In this document: one piece after another, positions 37,263-46,465 of the stretch
Position numbering within the stretch: the stretch's first letter is position 1
Layout of the letters: each line of letters starts with the position of its first letter
Source of the DNA: Halocatena marina
GTDB lineage: Archaea; Halobacteriota; Halobacteria; Halobacteriales; Haloarculaceae
Assembly: GCF_023276375.1 (NCBI RefSeq)
Contig: NZ_JALLPK010000003.1
Span: 310,001-374,000, forward strand
DNA: 64,000 bases
Direction of reading: 5' to 3'
Position numbers and translations under genes: made by a program
The notes under the pieces: model-generated
Seen by the model: the letters and a program-made list of their open reading frames with translations, nothing else
Database searches by the model: none
Told to the model about the DNA's origin: nothing

Positions 37263-39688
37263 CGGCGTCGATTCCGTCCCATCGGTTGGCGTGTGTACTC
37301 TCCGAGATCGGGCGACTCCGGAGCCGATTCGAGGCAGAACGCGAAGCCGGAGGTGAAACTGCGATCGATCCATCACACGATCACAGTGCGCAGTTTATTC
37401 GTGATCATTTCGGGGACGAGACAGCGGCCCGACTCGTGGAGATTCATCATTCCACAGATGAGGTTCCGGAGAAGGCAGCACTCCCCGAGAGTTTTCGGCG
37501 CGAGACGTACCTCCTGATGGCGGCAAGTCGGCTCGCTTCGGCTCACCATCGAAACGATAAATCAGAACCGGTGATGCGGCTTCAGAACGTTTTCAACGTC
37601 GTGGATGGGAGCGACACCCGTTCAAAGACGTATCCGCTTCGACCGTTGTCTATCGACCGAGAGACGTTATTCCCGCGGGCTGGTGACGAACACACGCAAT
37701 CAGACGTGGAGGGGTATGAAGGCTTGTGGAACGGTCTCACTGAAGCGGTTACGGAAGTCCATCGATACGAAACGCTCGTTCATTTACTGGAAAAATACAC
37801 GTGGTGTATACCAGCTTCTCCCGACACTCCCGATCTACCCCTCTATGATTATCTACGAACGACTGTCGCCATCGGCGACGCACTCTACTACTCCGATCTA
37901 ACGACCGCCGATCTCCGATCACTCGCGGCTGGGGATACCATCGACCAGCAGTGTTTCTCTCTCGTGAAGGGCGACCTCTCCGGTATTCAGTCGTTTTTAC
38001 ATCGGATGAAAAGTCCCGACGAAGCTCAGGATCGCATTTCAAAGCGAATGCGAGGCCGAAGCACGCAGTTGTGGCTGCTCACTGAGAGTCTCAGTACATT
38101 GTTTCTCCGACATCTCGATCTCCCGTGTACGAGTCTGATCTGGAGTGGGGGCGGGCAGTTCTACGCGCTCGTTCCACCGAATTCCTCCAAATCGGCGGCG
38201 TTAGATGAGTTCGAGCAGGCGGTCAACACCCGGTTGTTCGAACGTTTCGGTGGAGATCTCTTTTTCATCCTCGGGTGCGCCAGCGCTAGGCAGTCAGCTG
38301 CATCGTTTCCCTCGCTCTTTCAGCGCGTGGCGCGCGATACCGACGAGCGAAAGCTCCGAAAAGGGTCGTCGGTGGTTTCAGTGCTCGATTCACCGGTTCT
38401 CGAGAAGGGTGACGAACCAACGGAACCGTGTCCCGTCTGCGGCGGTGAGAAAGCACACGACGAGGAGCGGTGTTCGGAGTGTCTGAGGCAAGAAGACATC
38501 GGCACGGACCTCCCCGAGTCAAACTATCTCCGTCTCGATCACGCACAGCGAGCTGATGCTCATTTCAGTCTCGATCTTGAATCGCTTGGGGAGCGTCTAA
38601 GCTGGCGATTCGTAACGGAACCCGAGCAGGCGGATCATCTCTACTCTGTGAATTCGACCGACCGGCCCGAGAAGGCAGATCGATGGGGCTTCGTTTTCAC
38701 CGGGACGACAGTTCCGTACGGCGGAGGGATCGATCGCGTTTGGTCGTTTACAGAGCAAGCAGGGTTCGCACGGAGCGATGCGTCACTCAACCACGTCGTG
38801 AAGATGGACATCGACGATCTCGGGAAGACGATTGCTGCCTGCATGGACGACGGCGTGTCGAGACTCGCTGCCATTAGCCGCATGCTGTCGGTCTTTTTCG
38901 GGGGATACGTCAACGAATGTGCCAACGAGCAGTCATACGCCTTCCTACTCTCGGATGCCTGTGAGGACTGTCACGACCAGTTTCACGATATGGAGTCTCG
39001 AACGGTAGAACATAGGCGATCCTCCGAACCCGACAGCGCAGTCTACAATCGACCGACAGACGAAGCTGAAAAATCGCTTCATGATGACTGCATCGAACGT
39101 ATCTCACCGATCTACATCGGGTTCTCGGGCGGTGATGACATGTTCTTCGTCGGTCCGTGGGACGAGGCGGTCGAATTCGGACGACACATACGCAGGGAGT
39201 TGCGTGCGTACTGTTCGGGGACGCTCACAATCAGTGCTGGATACTTCTTGTCACGCGAGAAATACCCAATCGGGAGAGCCGTTGAACACGCCGAAGAGCG
39301 ACTCGAAATGGCCAAAGCGTACTCAGATGACGGCATCACCAAGAACGCAGCGTGGCTGTTCGGAAAGACGCGTGCGTGGGAATCGACTGATACGTCTCCT
39401 GGGATGACCGAACTGATCGATCTCGGTATCGAGTTCGAAGAGTTACTCGAAACGGGGGAACTGTCCCAATCATCCCTTCACGCGTTTCTCGAACTCGGAA
39501 CGGAAACCGACTCGGAGACGATTGACCCCAACGACGCGGCCGTTGGCGTACAAAAAGAATGGAAAGTTAAATATATTCTCTCTAGGAACGTTGATGAAGA
39601 AATAATGAGTGAACTAGAAGAAAAGATTCCGAAGGCGCTCCTGTGGATTACTGTGCCCATCTCGTGGGCATCACTAGCAACGAGGTGA
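37259..39688 (+). CDS. cas10: Cas10/Csm1 with degenerate HD domain and intact GGDD cyclase
   Basis: 809 residues, the large subunit of a type III-A complex. The N-terminal HD region is recognisable, but the HDIGK motif is SEIGR at residues 15-19, and the later conserved AD is AS (residues 89-90), so the metal ligands for DNA cleavage are gone. Palm 1: VKGDLSGIQSFLHRM. Zinc ribbon: CPVCGGEKAHDEERCSEC. Palm 2: SGGDDMFF with GGDD at 624-627, the cyclic oligoadenylate synthase centre, intact. A helical D4 domain ends the protein. It starts inside the csx1 stop and is followed by csm2 after 7 bases. Confidence 0.93.
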   Translation: MTASIPSHRLACVLSEIGRLRSRFEAEREAGGETAIDPSHDHSAQFIRDHFGDETAARLVEIHHSTDEVPEKAALPESFRRETYLLMAASRLASAHHRNDKSEPVMRLQNVFNVVDGSDTRSKTYPLRPLSIDRETLFPRAGDEHTQSDVEGYEGLWNGLTEAVTEVHRYETLVHLLEKYTWCIPASPDTPDLPLYDYLRTTVAIGDALYYSDLTTADLRSLAAGDTIDQQCFSLVKGDLSGIQSFLHRMKSPDEAQDRISKRMRGRSTQLWLLTESLSTLFLRHLDLPCTSLIWSGGGQFYALVPPNSSKSAALDEFEQAVNTRLFERFGGDLFFILGCASARQSAASFPSLFQRVARDTDERKLRKGSSVVSVLDSPVLEKGDEPTEPCPVCGGEKAHDEERCSECLRQEDIGTDLPESNYLRLDHAQRADAHFSLDLESLGERLSWRFVTEPEQADHLYSVNSTDRPEKADRWGFVFTGTTVPYGGGIDRVWSFTEQAGFARSDASLNHVVKMDIDDLGKTIAACMDDGVSRLAAISRMLSVFFGGYVNECANEQSYAFLLSDACEDCHDQFHDMESRTVEHRRSSEPDSAVYNRPTDEAEKSLHDDCIERISPIYIGFSGGDDMFFVGPWDEAVEFGRHIRRELRAYCSGTLTISAGYFLSREKYPIGRAVEHAEERLEMAKAYSDDGITKNAAWLFGKTRAWESTDTSPGMTELIDLGIEFEELLETGELSQSSLHAFLELGTETDSETIDPNDAAVGVQKEWKVKYILSRNVDEEIMSELEEKIPKALLWITVPISWASLATR

Positions 39689-39695
39689 ACTAGCT

Positions 39696-40070
39696 ATGAC
39701 GACACTAACATCCGAACAAGCACAGAAAGTGAATAATACCGGTGATCGGATTGGAGAAATGTTTGTTGAACAGGGCGTGAGCACAAGTCAACTCCGGAAG
39801 GTGTATGGCGAAATTAAGCAGGCAGAAAACGAGTTCAAATTCGAAGACAGTCCTGAACAAGCGAAACGAACGCTGCTGCTCCTCAAACCACATCTAGCTT
39901 ACGCAGCGGCGCGAAAGGAGAATATGAGTGTCGTTAATAAGAAGATCTCTAATCTTATCGACCCTGTTATTAAAAATAACAGTAGTGAGGAGATGGAGCT
40001 TTTCTTCCGACTCATGGAAGCGATCGTTGCGTATCACGCGTACTACGATAACAAGAAGGGTGATAGCTAA
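39696..40070 (+). CDS. csm2: Type III-A small subunit Csm2
   Basis: 124 residues, all helical. Csm2 lines the inner filament along crRNA-target RNA. Diagnostic stretches: VSTSQLRKVYGEIKQAENEF and TLLLLKPHLAYAAARKENM, matching the conserved LRK.y.ei and LKPklAYAagR of the family, and MEAIVAYHAYY at the end. Codon use is somewhat AT-richer than in its neighbours. The TAA overlaps the csm3 ATG at 40070. Confidence 0.9.
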   Translation: MTTLTSEQAQKVNNTGDRIGEMFVEQGVSTSQLRKVYGEIKQAENEFKFEDSPEQAKRTLLLLKPHLAYAAARKENMSVVNKKISNLIDPVIKNNSSEEMELFFRLMEAIVAYHAYYDNKKGDS

Positions 40071-40807
40071 TGGAACTGCTCGGTCACGTCGTGCTCAGCG
40101 GTGACGTCGAATGTTTGACGGGACTGCACATCGGTGACGAGGGAGCGTTAGAGATCGGTGGCGTCAATGGGCCCGTGGTAAAAACCCCTACGAAGGGTCA
40201 TCCATACATTCCCGGATCGTCGATCAAAGGAAAGATGCGTTCGTTGTTGGAGTGGGACGAGGGCCTCGTTGAAAGCGATGGCAAACCGCACACCTGTGAA
40301 GGGGATGCTGCCGTCGAGTGTCCCGTCTGTCGTGTCTTCGGGACGCCCGCTGAGACGGACGCAGAGACCGGCCCGACGCGTCTTTCAGTTCGGGACGCGT
40401 TTCCCCGCGATGAGACGATCGAGCAGTGGAATGATCAGAACACGTCGCTTCCCTACACCGAGGTGAAAACGGAAAACACGATCAACCGAATCACTGCACA
40501 AGCAAATCTGCGGGACAATGAACGCGTTCCGAAAGGATCACGGTTCGGATACGAACTCATCTATGGGGTGTATGATCTCGATGATGGAGGACGACCCGAT
40601 CTCGACCATCTCGCTACGGTCGAGCGAGCGTTGTTTCTGTTAGAGGATTCATCACTCGGTGGCAACGGTTCCCGTGGCTACGGGAAGGTCGAGTTTCATG
40701 AAGATGAATACAAGGTCCGAACCTCTGCTGACTACCGTTCGGGAGACAAGGATGGTAGATCAGCCGAGACGCTTGAGGAAGTCGGAGAAATCCTTGGGGT
40801 CGAGTAG
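40070..40807 (+). CDS. csm3: Csm3 backbone subunit with Asp33 replaced by Asn
   Basis: 245 residues, Cas7-group RAMP that forms the filament backbone and normally cuts bound target RNA every six bases. TGLHIGDEGALEIGGVNGPV aligns without gaps to TGLHIGG..AFAAIGAIDSPV of Streptococcus thermophilus Csm3, placing Asn33 where the catalytic Asp33 is. The rest is well conserved: YIPGSSIKGKMRSLLE, ECPVCRVFGTP (zinc site), RLSVRDAF, TEVKTENTINRITAQANLR and SLGGNGSRGYGKVEF. The complex should assemble and bind target RNA but slice poorly or not at all. Confidence 0.93.
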   Translation: MELLGHVVLSGDVECLTGLHIGDEGALEIGGVNGPVVKTPTKGHPYIPGSSIKGKMRSLLEWDEGLVESDGKPHTCEGDAAVECPVCRVFGTPAETDAETGPTRLSVRDAFPRDETIEQWNDQNTSLPYTEVKTENTINRITAQANLRDNERVPKGSRFGYELIYGVYDLDDGGRPDLDHLATVERALFLLEDSSLGGNGSRGYGKVEFHEDEYKVRTSADYRSGDKDGRSAETLEEVGEILGVE

Positions 40808-40813
40808 TCGACG

Positions 40814-41926
40814 ATGAAATCGGTACTGCTCTCGCCTGCGGGTCCATTCAGCGAAGTCCCGCGCTCGGACACGCTGTTCGGAGCGATCTGCTGGGGGATT
40901 CGGCTCGCACGAGGCGAGGAGTTCCTCGAAAACGTTCTTGCACGCTTTCGATCCGGTGAGCCACCGTTTCTCATCTCCTCTGCGTTTCCGATGCTCGATG
41001 AGACCGATCAGGAGAGCGTCTTACTGCTGCCAAAACCGTACGTCCCCTGTCTGCAAGCCGGAACCGGTGAGATGACTGACGAGCGACTCGACGCACTACG
41101 AGCGTGGCAACGGATCGAATACGTACCGTCGTCCGTCTTTTCGACTATCGTAACGGGCGCGTTTTCGGATGGCGAACTGCTGGATGGATACGGCCATGAC
41201 GATGGTGATGACACCATCACGATCGGAGACCGCACGTACAGCTGTAAACGTCAATGTTTGCTCCCTTCAGAACCGGACTGTACGCGTCCCTTCCGGAAAA
41301 CGGAGCGGACGCGCAACGCCGTCAACCGACTCACGAGCGCAACCGACGAGGCGCTCTTTCACCGTGACGCTGTGTTTTTCCCCGACGATGCCGGGTTACA
41401 CGTCTGCGTCGAGGGCGACATTGAGACCGTAATTGACGGGCTCTCGGTACTCCAAAACCACGGCATCGGGGGTGATCGATCCATAGGATACGGTCAGTTC
41501 CGTCTCGACGGGGTCGAAGAACTCGAACTCCCGGCTCCGGACGGCGATCTGTTCTGTTCGCTCTCGCTGTGTATCCCGCGAGCCGAAGAGATGGACGAAT
41601 TCCTGACCGCAGGGTATTACGAAATCGAACCACGGAAAGGAATCGTCGAGAATTCGTTGGCGTCCCCGGACAACATCTGGAAAAGGCGCGTCCTCGCACT
41701 GGCAGAAGGGTCGATCTTGCCACGTTCTGGTAATAAGGAAGAGACGACGGAACGGGAAACAGAAGCGGATAGGGACACACCGATAGCACAAGAGGAACAC
41801 GAACGGTACGGGTGCAATCCGATCGTCGCCGATCATTTCGAGCACGGCGTTCAACACTATGGCTACTCGCTCCCGGTTGGGATACGTCGAGAAGCGGTCA
41901 ACGGTTCGACCGGTGATCGGAAATGA
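40814..41926 (+). CDS. csm4: Csm4
   Basis: 370 residues, Cas5-group RAMP that holds the crRNA 5' handle and contacts Cas10. LSPAGPFSEVPRSDTLFGAI followed by CWGIRLARG is the typical opening (..H...S..LFgAl), and the RAMP glycine loop is GIGGDRSIGYGQFRL (about residue 215). A charged insertion (EETTERETEADRD, about 310-330) is probably haloarchaeal. The stop overlaps csm5 by ATGA. Confidence 0.85.
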   Translation: MKSVLLSPAGPFSEVPRSDTLFGAICWGIRLARGEEFLENVLARFRSGEPPFLISSAFPMLDETDQESVLLLPKPYVPCLQAGTGEMTDERLDALRAWQRIEYVPSSVFSTIVTGAFSDGELLDGYGHDDGDDTITIGDRTYSCKRQCLLPSEPDCTRPFRKTERTRNAVNRLTSATDEALFHRDAVFFPDDAGLHVCVEGDIETVIDGLSVLQNHGIGGDRSIGYGQFRLDGVEELELPAPDGDLFCSLSLCIPRAEEMDEFLTAGYYEIEPRKGIVENSLASPDNIWKRRVLALAEGSILPRSGNKEETTERETEADRDTPIAQEEHERYGCNPIVADHFEHGVQHYGYSLPVGIRREAVNGSTGDRK

Positions 41927-43050
41927 AGATAGATCTGAAAGTACGATCACCGATACATATCGGCTCCGGTGACGAACTTAGCAGACACGAGTACCAATTC
42001 GAAGACGGTCTGGCATTCGTTCCAGATATCCGTACGTACTTCCGTGATAACCCGAACGAGGTCGACGCGTTCGTTACCGCGATAGAGCGCAGCGAGCCGG
42101 TGAATCACATATTCGATGACGGATATTCGCGGTACACGCTCGATTCGTCGTGGGTTAATCCCGATTCTATCAGAGGGTCAGTCTCAGTCGCGCTCAAGGA
42201 TGGGTCTGACGTGCCATACATTCCCGGAACGAGCCTAAAAGGATGGATCAGAACTACGCTCGCGTATCGGGCGCTCGAAAACGGAGCATCGTTGCATCGA
42301 GTGAACAAGCAGGCGATCAATGATCTCTTCAGAGTTGGTAAGGGGGAGACGAGAGACGATCTGCTACGGTGTGTGACCGTTCAGGATGCGCACCCCGTTT
42401 CGGAAGCCGAGCTAGCCCTCTGTGAGATCAAGACGTACTCGTTGGATCGGTCGGGAACGCTGCGAGAAAGGGGGTCGGACTATGCCGAGTGTCTCACGCG
42501 CGGAACGGAGTTCACGACCGATGTCTCTGTGAATAAAAAACTACTTGAGAAGCTGATCGACGAGCACGACGGGGATGCAACGCGAGTGTTTGGGGATGAC
42601 CTCACGAAACGAGGGATTCTGGCAACGATTTCGGAGGCGTCGGTGGACTTCCAAGAGGCCGTTATTCGTGAGGATCAGCGGTTGTTCGATCATCGGAGCG
42701 TTGGGGCGATCTACTCCAGCCTTTCGAATAGTGGTCCGTTGTTCCGGCTCGGGTCCGGTACCGGTCATCACTCAAAGACCGTCGCCATGGCGCTTCCGGA
42801 GGCGGATCGAATTCGGGCGAACGTTGGGGCTGCCAATAACAAATTAAAGCACGCAAAATGCGGGGGAGAAGTGGAACACGGTAGGCGTGGTGACAGAACA
42901 CTATCCTGCAAAAGGTGTGACGAGACGGGGATTCAACCCGATTTCGACAACGTGATTCGATTCCCGAAGACGAAGCGATTCGTCGTCTACAACGGGGAAC
43001 CCCTCCACCTCCTTGGATGGGTCAAGGCATCGTTTCGTGGACCTTTATAA
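41923..43050 (+). CDS. csm5: Csm5
   Basis: 375 residues, Cas7-like subunit that caps the crRNA 3' end. It has the RAMP start VRSPIHIGSGDELSRHEY, YIPGTSLKGWIRTTLAYRAL, and a C-terminal zinc-ribbon-like stretch CGGEVEHGRRGDRTLSCKRC. HRVNKQAIN and CVTVQDAHPVSEAEL fit the family. The stop codon TAA (43048-43050) is part of the TTATAAAG TATA box of CRISPR leader 2, so gene and leader overlap. Confidence 0.87.
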   Translation: MKIDLKVRSPIHIGSGDELSRHEYQFEDGLAFVPDIRTYFRDNPNEVDAFVTAIERSEPVNHIFDDGYSRYTLDSSWVNPDSIRGSVSVALKDGSDVPYIPGTSLKGWIRTTLAYRALENGASLHRVNKQAINDLFRVGKGETRDDLLRCVTVQDAHPVSEAELALCEIKTYSLDRSGTLRERGSDYAECLTRGTEFTTDVSVNKKLLEKLIDEHDGDATRVFGDDLTKRGILATISEASVDFQEAVIREDQRLFDHRSVGAIYSSLSNSGPLFRLGSGTGHHSKTVAMALPEADRIRANVGAANNKLKHAKCGGEVEHGRRGDRTLSCKRCDETGIQPDFDNVIRFPKTKRFVVYNGEPLHLLGWVKASFRGPL

Positions 43051-43142
43051 AGTCTGTGTACAGTGGGGGTCCACGAACGGAGTGGACTGAGGGACCGACT
43101 GAGAAAGCTTTATTGGGCCGCTCGCCCGAATTTTGCATACCA
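43037..43142 (+). promoter_or_regulatory. CRISPR leader 2
   Basis: Same layout as leader 1: CGTGGACC, TTTATAAAG, GGTCCACG, AAAGCTTTATT and CATACCA before the first repeat. Its left edge lies inside csm5. Confidence 0.8.
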
Positions 43143-43761
43143 TTTCAACTGTGCCAGAGCGGTCGAAGGCATTGAAACACTTGCGTGTCCTCACCCCACG
43201 CTTCGATAGCACGATTTCAACTGTGCCAGAGCGGTCGAAGGCATTGAAACAAGCGGTGGGGGTCGTTAATCGACGGATCGTGATTCATTTCAACTGTGCC
43301 AGAGCGGTCGAAGGCATTGAAACGTCTGTTCGACTTGAATTGTTACGTTATCGCTCATTAATTTCAACTGTGCCAGAGCGGTCGAAGGCATTGAAACGGA
43401 GCGTTCTGGTTAGCTAGCGCCCCCGTTGCTTGATTTCAACTGTGCCAGAGCGGTCGAAGGCATTGAAACACGTCCTCTTGTTCGACTTCCCAAATCGATC
43501 AGAGATTTCAACTGTGCCAGAGCGGTCGAAGGCATTGAAACCACCTCGATATAACCGAGATATCGACCACAGACCGCATTTCAACTGTGCCAGAGCGGTC
43601 GAAGGCATTGAAACTAGCGGGTAACATAGTCATCAAGAGTTCCATTTTCGATTTCAACTGTGCCAGAGCGGTCGAAGGCATTGAAACCGGTCCGAGTGCT
43701 TCTCTCTGGAACGTTTCGCCGCAGATTTCAACTGTGCCAGAGCGGTCGAAGGCATCGAACT
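43143..43761 (+). CRISPR. CRISPR array 2 (repeat type B), 9 repeats, 8 spacers
   Basis: 36-base repeats start at 43143, 43215, 43288, 43362, 43434, 43506, 43579, 43652 and 43726. The outer parts are as in array 1, but the core is GGTCGAA instead of TGACCCA. The repeat still ends ATTGAAAC, except the last copy, which ends ATCGAACT and marks the terminus. Spacers are 36-38 bases and all different. Apart from the terminus the repeats are identical, so this array looks younger than array 1. It follows csm5 directly. Confidence 0.97.
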
Positions 43762-44202
43762 CGACAACGAGGAGCGTGCTCTAACCATTCTTCGACAGAT
43801 TTCTCCAACCCATTCAGAAACAGTCTGAGCATACGATTACACTCTCAATCGAACAATACAAGAGAAGGAGCGCCAAGCAGCGAGAGCACCAACCCAACAG
43901 CGCAAGCACATCGAGAGCGAATAAGTCCGTGTTCGCACTCGCGATATCGTATGCCACCGGCGAGAGTACGTACTCCAGCAGAGAGAACGGAAGGAGCGGC
44001 TGTAACCGTCTCTCGTGAGAATATTACTGACCATGTGTAACAACACGCCGCCCAACTCACAGCCCGACGACTTTTTTTGGAGAGACGATTAGGAAGACGA
44101 GTGGCTGCGAACAGCCAGAGAACACCTAAGAATTCATTACCCGGTGTATGGCACTACCTCCCATCAGTATCATCTAGAGCGAGTGGTGATGACCAAGCTG
44201 AA
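43762..44202. other. Intergenic, no recognised gene
   Basis: Right of array 2. The first ~30 bases resemble the sequence right of array 3 (GGAGCGT.CTCT), a shared trailer. No supported gene. Confidence 0.45.
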
Positions 44203-44370
44203 ATGCACTCTATCGCAGAAGATGAGACGTATCATTGTCTCGATCCAATCCTCCTTGTGATTGGCGAAACGCCTCCCGATGAGGTCGCAGTAAATGCCTA
44301 CGTCTTCCACCGTGAAGGGGACGTTGAACGACTACACCGTGGGAACACGGGATACGAATCCGAAAGATAG
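44203..44370 (+). CDS. Possible 55-residue hypothetical protein
   Basis: A frame from ATG 44203 (MHSIAEDETYHCLDPILLVI to YESER) with reasonable haloarchaeal codon use, 47 bases before the TIR-SAVED gene on the same strand. It extends upstream to 44077 with poorer composition. No motif, no clear start signal. It may be a remnant. Confidence 0.25.
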   Translation: MHSIAEDETYHCLDPILLVIGETPPDEVAVNAYVFHREGDVERLHRGNTGYESER

Positions 44371-44417
44371 TCAGTGAAACACCAATAACAGTTTCTTTAG
44401 ATCGACGGTGTACGAAT

Positions 44418-45635
44418 ATGACTAACCTGACGGGAAAAATGTTTTTCAGCTATCGTCGGAATCAGGACGATGTCGCCGAATTTCTCGTTGAGTCACTGCA
44501 TGAGTACGGGATACGGACCTGGCAGGATATCTCCGATCTGAAGCCCGAACCTACCCAGGACGAGATTAGAACGGTATTAGAAGTTGAGAACTCCGAACTC
44601 GCTGGTGGTATTGTACTGGTGAGTGATGATGTCTTCGACTCCGAATTCATCCTTGAAGTAGAGCTCCCCCACCTACATAACCGCTGGAAAAACGAGCAAC
44701 AGTTCTTCGTCGTTGTCGCGCTCTGTCCCGGGGTTGAGTATGACGATGCCAGTGAAATTCTCTCTGAGTCGCCGACAGTACTTGATTTCTCCAATTGGAA
44801 CAAAATTAAATTAGGATCGAAGGCTGACACGCCAGTAGCGGCCGATGACGTCGCTACAGCGGTTCTTACCGAACGGATCCGTCTCAACCATAAACAACTC
44901 GATGCGGACCAGCCGCTCGGTTGTTCCCTCAATACCTACGGTTCTTCCTCGTATGCTACTCAACCGGTAGTTACAATCGATTGGTCATCGCATTTTAAAG
45001 ATGGACTTCCTGCACCTCGTCTTTGGAACCAACGCCTTATCCCACGACTGCACAGGGTTATTGACATCTTGGAGGGAGCAGCTCCTGGGAGATCGGTCCA
45101 TGTCCACGGGCAAGCCCACTTGCCAGCTGCGTTTGCACTGGGACGGTGTCTCCGGACGACAAGAGGGATAGACGCGACCTGGCTGCAACAAAGCAATGGC
45201 AAACAGGAACCATGGAGCCTCCACATTGATGAGCAGGAAAGTGGGTTTGATGGTGACCTGCATGTGAATGATATCGCGGGTTCTGATCTGGCAGTTCTGG
45301 TCAGCGGCACGAATGAGGTAAACGCAGTCGTTGGGAGATCCAAACAAACGCTTCCTGATTTTGCCGGAGTTCTAGAACTCTCACTCGGTGACGATATTGG
45401 ATCGTTACTCAGCGCTCCTGAGGCTGTACATGCCGCTCGTCTCTTTCAACGAGAGGTCCAGTCGGCGCTAAACGAGCTTTCGGCCACGTCGACAATACAT
45501 CTCTTCATGGCAGCTCCAGCAGGTCTCGTGTTCTTGTACGGACAGCAAAGCAATACATTCCCCTCGATCCAGACGTATCTCTTGGAGACGACGGACGGAG
45601 AAAGAACATATCGCCCTGCGGCCTTATTGAAGTAG
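44418..45635 (+). CDS. TIR-SAVED effector protein
   Basis: 405 residues. N-terminal TIR domain (about 6-130): MFFSYRRNQDDVAEFLVESL, IRTWQDISDL, IVLVSDDVFDSEFILEVELP, where Glu80 or Glu82 is the candidate NADase glutamate. C-terminal SAVED domain (about 200-400): SVHVHGQAHLPAAFALGRCL, LAVLVSG, then TIHLFMAAPAGLVFLYGQ, the typical final SAVED block. Known TIR-SAVED proteins are CBASS effectors that bind a cyclic trinucleotide, polymerise and destroy NAD+. No CD-NTase is in the window; the nearest cyclic-nucleotide maker is Cas10, 5 kb away, and the gene lies between two CRISPR arrays. Confidence 0.85.
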   Translation: MTNLTGKMFFSYRRNQDDVAEFLVESLHEYGIRTWQDISDLKPEPTQDEIRTVLEVENSELAGGIVLVSDDVFDSEFILEVELPHLHNRWKNEQQFFVVVALCPGVEYDDASEILSESPTVLDFSNWNKIKLGSKADTPVAADDVATAVLTERIRLNHKQLDADQPLGCSLNTYGSSSYATQPVVTIDWSSHFKDGLPAPRLWNQRLIPRLHRVIDILEGAAPGRSVHVHGQAHLPAAFALGRCLRTTRGIDATWLQQSNGKQEPWSLHIDEQESGFDGDLHVNDIAGSDLAVLVSGTNEVNAVVGRSKQTLPDFAGVLELSLGDDIGSLLSAPEAVHAARLFQREVQSALNELSATSTIHLFMAAPAGLVFLYGQQSNTFPSIQTYLLETTDGERTYRPAALLK

Positions 45636-45840
45636 ACAGCTCATCAGCAAGACGACCACATCATCTCCCCCGTAGATCTTATCTAGACCGTGCCCTCTAT
45701 CCAGCAAATACTCTCTCTCTCGCAATCTATCCAGTCGCTGTCTTGTGTGTTCTCCCCAGAAAGCACCACGGTGATCGATGTCCCCCTTCAGCTGGTCGTT
45801 GATACAGTTTTAAAAAATATATTTATGATTAATAGTATAG

Positions 45841-46281
45841 TTAGGCTTCTTGTGACTTCCGCGTAGTGATTTCCCAATAGCGATTCTCTTGGCTGGTCAG
45901 AGCCAATACTCGATCAACGAAGATCTCTTCAGGAGCGCCAGCATCTTCGTACTCTCCGGTTTTCGTTCTGAACATATGACCCTCTCTACGGAGACCTTCA
46001 GCGGTTGTCCGATAATTCATCCATTTCTTTTGATAATTCAAAAAGGATTCGAGTGCTTCTAAGATAACGAGCAGGACAGATGCCGCAGTAATCACGTGCT
46101 GCCAATATGGATTCATCGTCACCGAAAACACCGAGACGGAAACGGGAAGCGTGGCAGCCAAGACAATCTGAGTGACCTTCATAGCACGGTGTCTAATCTT
46201 ATTCCGTTTCGCTTTCTGATCGTACCAATTAAACTGTCCTTCGTAGAATTCATCATAAAACTCGTCAAAGTTTTCAACCAT
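45841..46281 (-). CDS. DUF4231/SLATT-like two-helix membrane protein
   Basis: 146 residues. The N-terminus FNWYDQKAKRNKIRHRAMK is the DUF4231 hallmark (W/Y-Y-D-x-K-A), followed by two helices (VTQIVLAATLPVSVSVFSV and HVITAASVLLVILEALESFL) and a helical cytoplasmic tail LNYQKKWMNYRTTAEGLRRE. SLATT-type proteins are associated with nucleotide-signalling defence loci and thought to act as membrane effectors. It converges on the TIR-SAVED gene across a 205-base AT-rich gap and lies inside the CRISPR island, so it is a candidate second effector. Confidence 0.75.
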   Translation of the reverse strand: MVENFDEFYDEFYEGQFNWYDQKAKRNKIRHRAMKVTQIVLAATLPVSVSVFSVTMNPYWQHVITAASVLLVILEALESFLNYQKKWMNYRTTAEGLRREGHMFRTKTGEYEDAGAPEEIFVDRVLALTSQENRYWEITTRKSQEA

Positions 46282-46297
46282 TAGTTTGCCACCTGTT

Positions 46298-46465
46298 TCA
46301 CAGAATCGAGTTTTCTTCGGTTACGGTCCAGCGAGTGTTCAAAACCTCACCAATCTCACGTGAGGGGCTATCTAATGCAATTGATAGAACATTGGAGCCG
46401 TGCTCTTGCTGCAGTTTCTGAGAGTTAAGTAATTCTGCCATCCGTTTTATCATTGATACTTGCAT
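46298..46465 (-). CDS. 55-residue protein upstream of the DUF4231 gene
   Basis: ATG 46465 to TGA 46298: MQVSMIKRMAELLNSQKLQQ, then EHGSNVLSIALDSPSREIGE and VLNTRWTVTEENSIL. It ends 16 bases before the DUF4231 start on the same strand, so the two are probably cotranscribed. The first half is an amphipathic helix; no family recognised. It may be a partner of the membrane protein or the C-terminal rest of a lost gene. Confidence 0.45.
   Translation of the reverse strand: MQVSMIKRMAELLNSQKLQQEHGSNVLSIALDSPSREIGEVLNTRWTVTEENSIL

Noticed and set aside
43133..43784. Proteins with repeated STVPERSKALK-type segments
   Set aside because: These are translations of CRISPR array 2 repeats, not genes.
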